Notes under the pieces: model-generated
Told to the model about the DNA's origin: nothing
What the model saw: the letters and a program-made list of their open reading frames with translations, nothing else
Database searches by the model: none
Shown here: piece after piece, positions 59,578-64,000 of the stretch
Layout: the number at the start of each line of letters is the position of its first letter
How positions within the stretch are numbered: position 1 is the first letter of the stretch
Position numbers and translations under genes: made by a program
DNA from: Zanthoxylum bungeanum
Lineage: Eukaryota; Streptophyta; Magnoliopsida; Sapindales; Rutaceae
Length of the DNA: 64,000 nt
Assembly: GCA_019454045.1 (NCBI GenBank)
Contig: SKCR01037626.1
Location: 1 to 64,000, forward strand
Reading direction: 5' to 3'

Positions 59578-60257
59578 GAAAATGTTGCAATCGCTATTGA
59601 GTAAGTAAAGAAGTGCGAGAAACCAACACCAAATGAAAGCGAAAGCACATCAACACCGTCTTCAACACCAGTTTCAATTGCTGCAATAACTAAGCTCTCT
59701 AGAGAAGTTTTTGCATCTGTTGAGTAATCAAAAACTTGTACATTGCTAAGTGAGCTAAAGGTGCCATGCCTACTGCAGTGCCATTGGCCTGACCAAAAAA
59801 ATTGGCACCATTCACAAAATTCCCAGCGGCTGTGCTTGCCGTGTGGGTCCCATGCCCTTCATATTCACATTTCCATTTCCACTTTCCTGGTGGTGGAGGC
59901 ATGCCTTGATCATTAAACGAAGGATGCCCATGTGTTATTCCTGAGTCCAAAACTCCAATAATAACTCCTTTTCCCATATTTGAATCTTTCCAAATTCCGG
60001 AATTTTGATGCAAACCCAAGAAGCTAGGAGTGTCTGTTGTATGTAGTTGCAATTTCTTTTCAACATTGGCTGATATAAAGCCCCTCTTTGTTTCCATGGC
60101 CTTTACTTCCTCGGCTGTCAACCTCGCTGCAAAACCTGAAATCACATTCCTGTAGCAATACAGCATTCGTGATTGAGGATTAGAGATGGTTGCTGCCAAG
60201 AATGACTGGTACCAGTTATCTAAATCTATTTTCTCGGAAGATAAATCCTGCTTTGGA
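59578..60257 (-). pseudogene. Subtilase copy 3, main piece (about residues 41-292)
   Basis: This aligns with copy 1 from about 16285 to 17040. It keeps the propeptide, the processing region (here [12 protein letters not shown]), D144 in [14 protein letters not shown] and H201 in GHGTHTAS. An in-frame deletion of 78 bp (26 residues, L172-D197) lies just before H201: KCE is followed by YEGHGTHT. A 1-nt deletion near 59745 shifts the frame. The signal peptide and first 40 residues are lost at the join with element D at 60257/60258. Non-functional. Confidence 0.93.
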
Positions 60258-60265
60258 AACCAACA
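60258..60265 (+). mobile_element. 8-bp stub of 5' LTR of element D
   Basis: AACCAACA corresponds to the very end of the A-family LTR (A ends AACCCAACA). It is directly followed by a PBS and joined on its left to subtilase sequence. Nearly the whole LTR has been deleted. Confidence 0.7.
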
Positions 60266-60266
60266 A

Positions 60267-60279
60267 TGGTATCAGAGCC
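60267..60279 (+). other. Primer-binding site of element D
   Basis: TGGTATCAGAGCC, canonical tRNA-Met type. Confidence 0.92.
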
Positions 60280-62452
60280 TAGTTTGAGCATGAAAAAGAT
60301 TAGGGTAAAATCTGGGTAAATTGGATTTGATCATGATTTAACCAAATTGTTTGTTTGAGCATGCTTGTATATGAATAACTTGGAGTTATATATGATCAAT
60401 TTCATGAAAAATTAATTGGATCATTTTTTGCCCAAAATGTTGGCTTGGCCGAATGCATAGTAGCCCTAAATGTCATGGTATTTTTGGTTTTTTTGATCAT
60501 TGGATGAGTTGTAAGACATGGTTATATTGATTTAAGATTCAATCGGATTGAAATCGGAATCGAATGTAAAAACCCCAAAAATGTCGTGAGCTATGGAGCA
60601 TGAAATGAGAAGATTTTTTGTTTCAAAATGTTGAACATGAGTTGAACAAATTAATACATGATTAATTGATTAAATTAGTATTTTGGAAATATTAATTTAG
60701 ATAATTAATTGATGTAATACACTTTAATTAATTGAATTTTGAAATTTGGAAAATTAAAATTTAATTAGTTAGGCTTGATTTAGAATTGGGCTTACAATGT
60801 TGTATTTGGGCCTAATGGGCTTGGTTTAGGTCAATTGGATTGGATCCAAATTGGGCCTAAATCATTCCATTAAGTCCAAATATGACAAATGGGCCTTTTA
60901 TATTTAATTGGGCCTTATGAGCCGAAATTGGTTTCTTGGCAAATAGGGTGATTCCTTAATTGGGCTTTGGTATTTTGGTTTGACCCATATATTGACCAAA
61001 GTCCGTGCCTTAAGAAATTTATTGAAAGCCCATTGGACTTTAATTAAACGACTTTGGATGTTAATTGGGCTTTGAGACCCATTTAGATTAGATTTGGAAT
61101 CTAAGTCGTAAAGGCACATTAAAAAGTGTAGTTATTTAATTTAGAATTTAATATGGAATTAGTATTGAATACGAATTAAATTAGATTTAAATTGTAGTTC
61201 GATATAATTCAAGAATTCATACTTTGAGTACTTATTCTCAAACGAGTTGGACTCGCGCAATATCAAATCGTCGTTTGAACATTGGATGATCACTTTATTC
61301 AAGATTAATTAATTGGATTAGATTGATTTAATAACATGCTTTGTGTGAATACATGTATGTGTTGAATGAATAACGTATATCGGATGGATATTAGAAGGGA
61401 AGGGCAATTTTGGAAATTGTTGTAAATTTAGAATCTATTAAATTGGACATGCGTGTCAAGCCTTATCTCTCTTGATTCTTTGTAATTCTCTTCTCACCTA
61501 ATTCCCCTCAATGTTAATAAGGTTTCTTTAATTGTATTATGTAATTGGGTAGAAGTAAGAATAGTGCTAGCCGGGGAGAGGAAATAAAGTGATTTGTTCT
61601 AGGAACAATCTGTGAGATATCCATCCGCATATCGTTATTAATTTATTTTCGCGCCTTATTATGATTTTAGAATGCATGCTTAAGGGTGTATGATGAGACC
61701 TAACAAAGATAATAAATTGGTTGCCAATTTACGCGAAAAACCCTCAATAAATATTAAGTGTTTTCCTTCCATTAAGTGATTCTTACTCAAGATCCAAGAT
61801 TGGCACTGGTTTGTTGGCCAAAGTCAAGACCTTTGTCCATCGCGGATGTATTTGAATCATGAAGGCTTTGTTGCATATCGTGTGTCTTGTCCAAGTTGTG
61901 ATTTGTTGGACAAAGTCAAGATCACTTCTTGTCCATCGGCATTGATTACGAAGCTTTACAAAGTCAATGGGTTCCGCTTAACTGGAATCATTAAGCTTGT
62001 TGTGCCAAAGCCAAGGCTTAGTTGATTAAGAGGAAATAGGTTAGGAAAATATATTGGATATATTGGCATATATATTGTATATATGTTTCGGACTTGGAGG
62101 TCCACCTACCGGATCTAGGAATTGGATGAGATCCAATTGATCTTAGAGATCTACCTAGTTAAATATCATACAGCTTGTTGGCCAAAGTCAAGGTTGTGTG
62201 TTATTTAACGGGATCCTAGCCCACTAGGAAACTAGGTTTCCTGAGTACTCAACAGAGGGTTAGAGGCTCGCCGAAAAATAGTGGGAGGCTAGTATTGAAT
62301 TTTCAATTTCGTTCAAATACTTAGCTTTACGCGCTTTCAAATTATTTCGTCAATTACTTTTATTAGTTGGACTAATATATTATTATTTTTCTTGTAACAG
62401 TTAGACTGTACCCATACATCGTTAATCGAATAGTTGGACTATTGCGGTTAAG
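60280..62452 (+). other. Long non-coding leader of element D
   Basis: This 2.17-kb leader is homologous to that of A almost throughout. The 18-nt motif occurs at 61811-61828, 61903-61920 (variant TTGGACAA) and 62175-62192. AGTTGGACT words sit next to the gag start (62360-62440). No coding frame. Confidence 0.75.
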
Positions 62453-64000
62453 ATGACAGGAAATTTAATCATTAGAGATGTTGTCATGGGCGACAACGTC
62501 TTTAATGGCAAAAACTTTTAGGACTGGGATATGAATCTCAGAATTGTTCTGGGATCCGAGAAGTTACTCTACACTATAGAGCGACCTCTTGGGCCTAAGC
62601 CCCGATCTGATCAGTTGCTTGAGCTAGAGCTTTGGAAGACTCATAGCGATGACAATGCGACTGCTCAATCGGTAATGCTTGCCACGATGACTCCGCAATT
62701 CCGTCGTCAAAACAATGGGTTGGATCCCTATGAGATGATGGCGAAGTTGCATGATCTTCACCGATCTAAATTTAGATCGCAAATATATGAGTTACAGAAG
62801 AAGCTCTTCCACGCTCGAATGTCAGAGGGTACATCTGTTGAGCACCATGTGTCAACAAATGGGCATAGTCTTCGAGGCTGAGACTTCAGTAGATTTGATC
62901 ATACAGTCTCTCCCCGACACTTGGAGTGGGTTCATCATGAACTACAATATGTTGAACCAAGAACAAACTCTTGGAGAGTTGATGTCCACTCTGCGTGAGG
63001 CAGAAAAGGAGCTCCTTAAGGGCAAGAAGCGTGAGGCGCACTATGCTTCAACATCTCAGACTCCGAGGGCTTGGCCCAATGCGACTGGAGGTGTTAAGAA
63101 GAAGAAGTATAAGAAGAATGGCAAGGCCAAATCGTCAAAGGATTCTGGGAAACCTAAGGACAAATCCCAAGATGTTTGTCTCCAGTACGGCAAGCGGGGT
63201 CACTGGAAGCGTGACTGCCACGAGTACAAGGTACACACGAAGGAAATCAAAGCGGGCAAGGCATCGGCTTCAGGTATGTTTGTTATAGAAATAAACATGT
63301 CTACTACTAGTTTTAAAAATTGGATTTTTGATTCTATTTGTGGAACTCATATATGTACTGATGTGCAGGATCTGCAGATTTGCAGGAGACTGGCCTCATG
63401 AGAGATTGACATCTGCATTGGAAATGGGACACAGGTCGCCGTTTTGGCCGTTGGCACTTTTGTTTTGGAACTTCCTTCGGGGCATGTACTTAAACTTACA
63501 GACTGTTATTATGTACCTAGTTTGACTAGGAATATTATTTATGTATCTATGTTAGCTCAATGTGGGTACACTTTTGTATTTAGAAACATTGGGTGTTTTA
63601 TGTATAAAAATGATATGGAAATTTGCACTGCTGATGTAAATAATGGTCTATATATTTTGAATATGAATCAATAGCAAACATATAATGTAACAAACAAATG
63701 GCTTAAAGTAAGTAACAAAGATGAAACTTACATGTGGCATTGTCGTCTAGGACACATAAACAAGACTCACATATCCACAATTTCGAAGAGTGGGTATTTG
63801 GACGGATTTGATCCAAATTCATATGACGTCTGCGAATCTTGTTTATTAGGCAAGATGCCTAAATCACCTTTTAGCGGTAAAGGTGCACGTGCCACCGAAC
63901 TGTTAGCCCTTATTTATAGTGACGTTTGTGGGCCCATGTCTAGCCAGGCTAGAGGTGGATATGAATACTTCGTAACCTTTACGGATGATGCATCGCGTTA
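62453..64000 (+). pseudogene. Ty1/copia gag-pol of element D, continues past window
   Basis: The gag starts at ATG 62453, but an in-frame TAG lies at 62519-62521. Relative to A, about 40 bp are missing near 62850, shifting the frame. The zinc knuckle near 63178 reads CLQYGKRGHWKRDC (second Cys replaced by Tyr). The protease motif near 63330 reads DSICGTHIC where the Gly is replaced. A stop follows near 63401 and another at 63672. The integrase zinc-finger region (WHCRLGHINKTH, CESCLLGK) spans about 63735-63850. The core begins near 63920. Much closer to intact than F or B, but still dead in the visible part. Confidence 0.87.

Overview
The window looks like accessory, heterochromatin-type DNA from the nuclear genome of a flowering plant, most likely a eudicot. 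It is AT-rich and packed with Ty1/copia LTR retrotransposons whose primer-binding sites match plant initiator tRNA-Met. Its only apparently functional gene is an intronless plant subtilase. I saw no bacterial features, tRNA, rRNA or CRISPR.

Layout: (1) 1-6.2 kb is a truncated copia element A (+), with most of a 5' LTR, a 2-kb leader and a broken gag-pol. (2) 6.2-14 kb holds rearranged LTR pieces, a 5'-truncated copia element G (-) and fragments of other LTRs. (3) 14.9-17.2 kb is the intact subtilase gene, copy 1 (-, 737 aa). (4) 17.5-43.0 kb is a second subtilase copy, split twice: by copia-derived element E (17575-22740, target duplication CACTT) and by large copia element F (23608-42234, duplication TGGCC/TGGCT). 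F's 5' LTR is itself split by H (25453-34196, duplication CCACC), an 8.7-kb non-coding LTR element of LARD type. H carries a run of six minisatellite arrays. (5) 43.0-60.3 kb is a third subtilase copy, fused to copy 2 at an internal point and split by copia element C (42976-59577, duplication GAAAA). C is split in turn by element B (46739-55902, -). (6) 60.3-64 kb is copia element D (+), which continues past the window and retains only about 8 bp of its 5' LTR.

A tandem subtilase cluster on the minus strand has therefore been reduced to one intact gene by nested insertions up to three levels deep (gene, then F, then H; gene, then C, then B). A, B, D and F are one copia family with LTRs of about 2 kb and an unusually long leader of about 2.0-2.3 kb between PBS and gag. 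That leader repeats an 18-nt motif centred on the palindrome TTGGCCAA. F and B share the same pol lesions although F has well-matched LTRs, which suggests a defective lineage moved in trans. The less ordinary structures are the minisatellite mosaic in H, the phased 31-bp palindromic array and the extra gag-like ORF in the leader of C, and the repeated palindrome in the A/B/D/F leader. All identities and functions come from reading the sequence; no database search was run.
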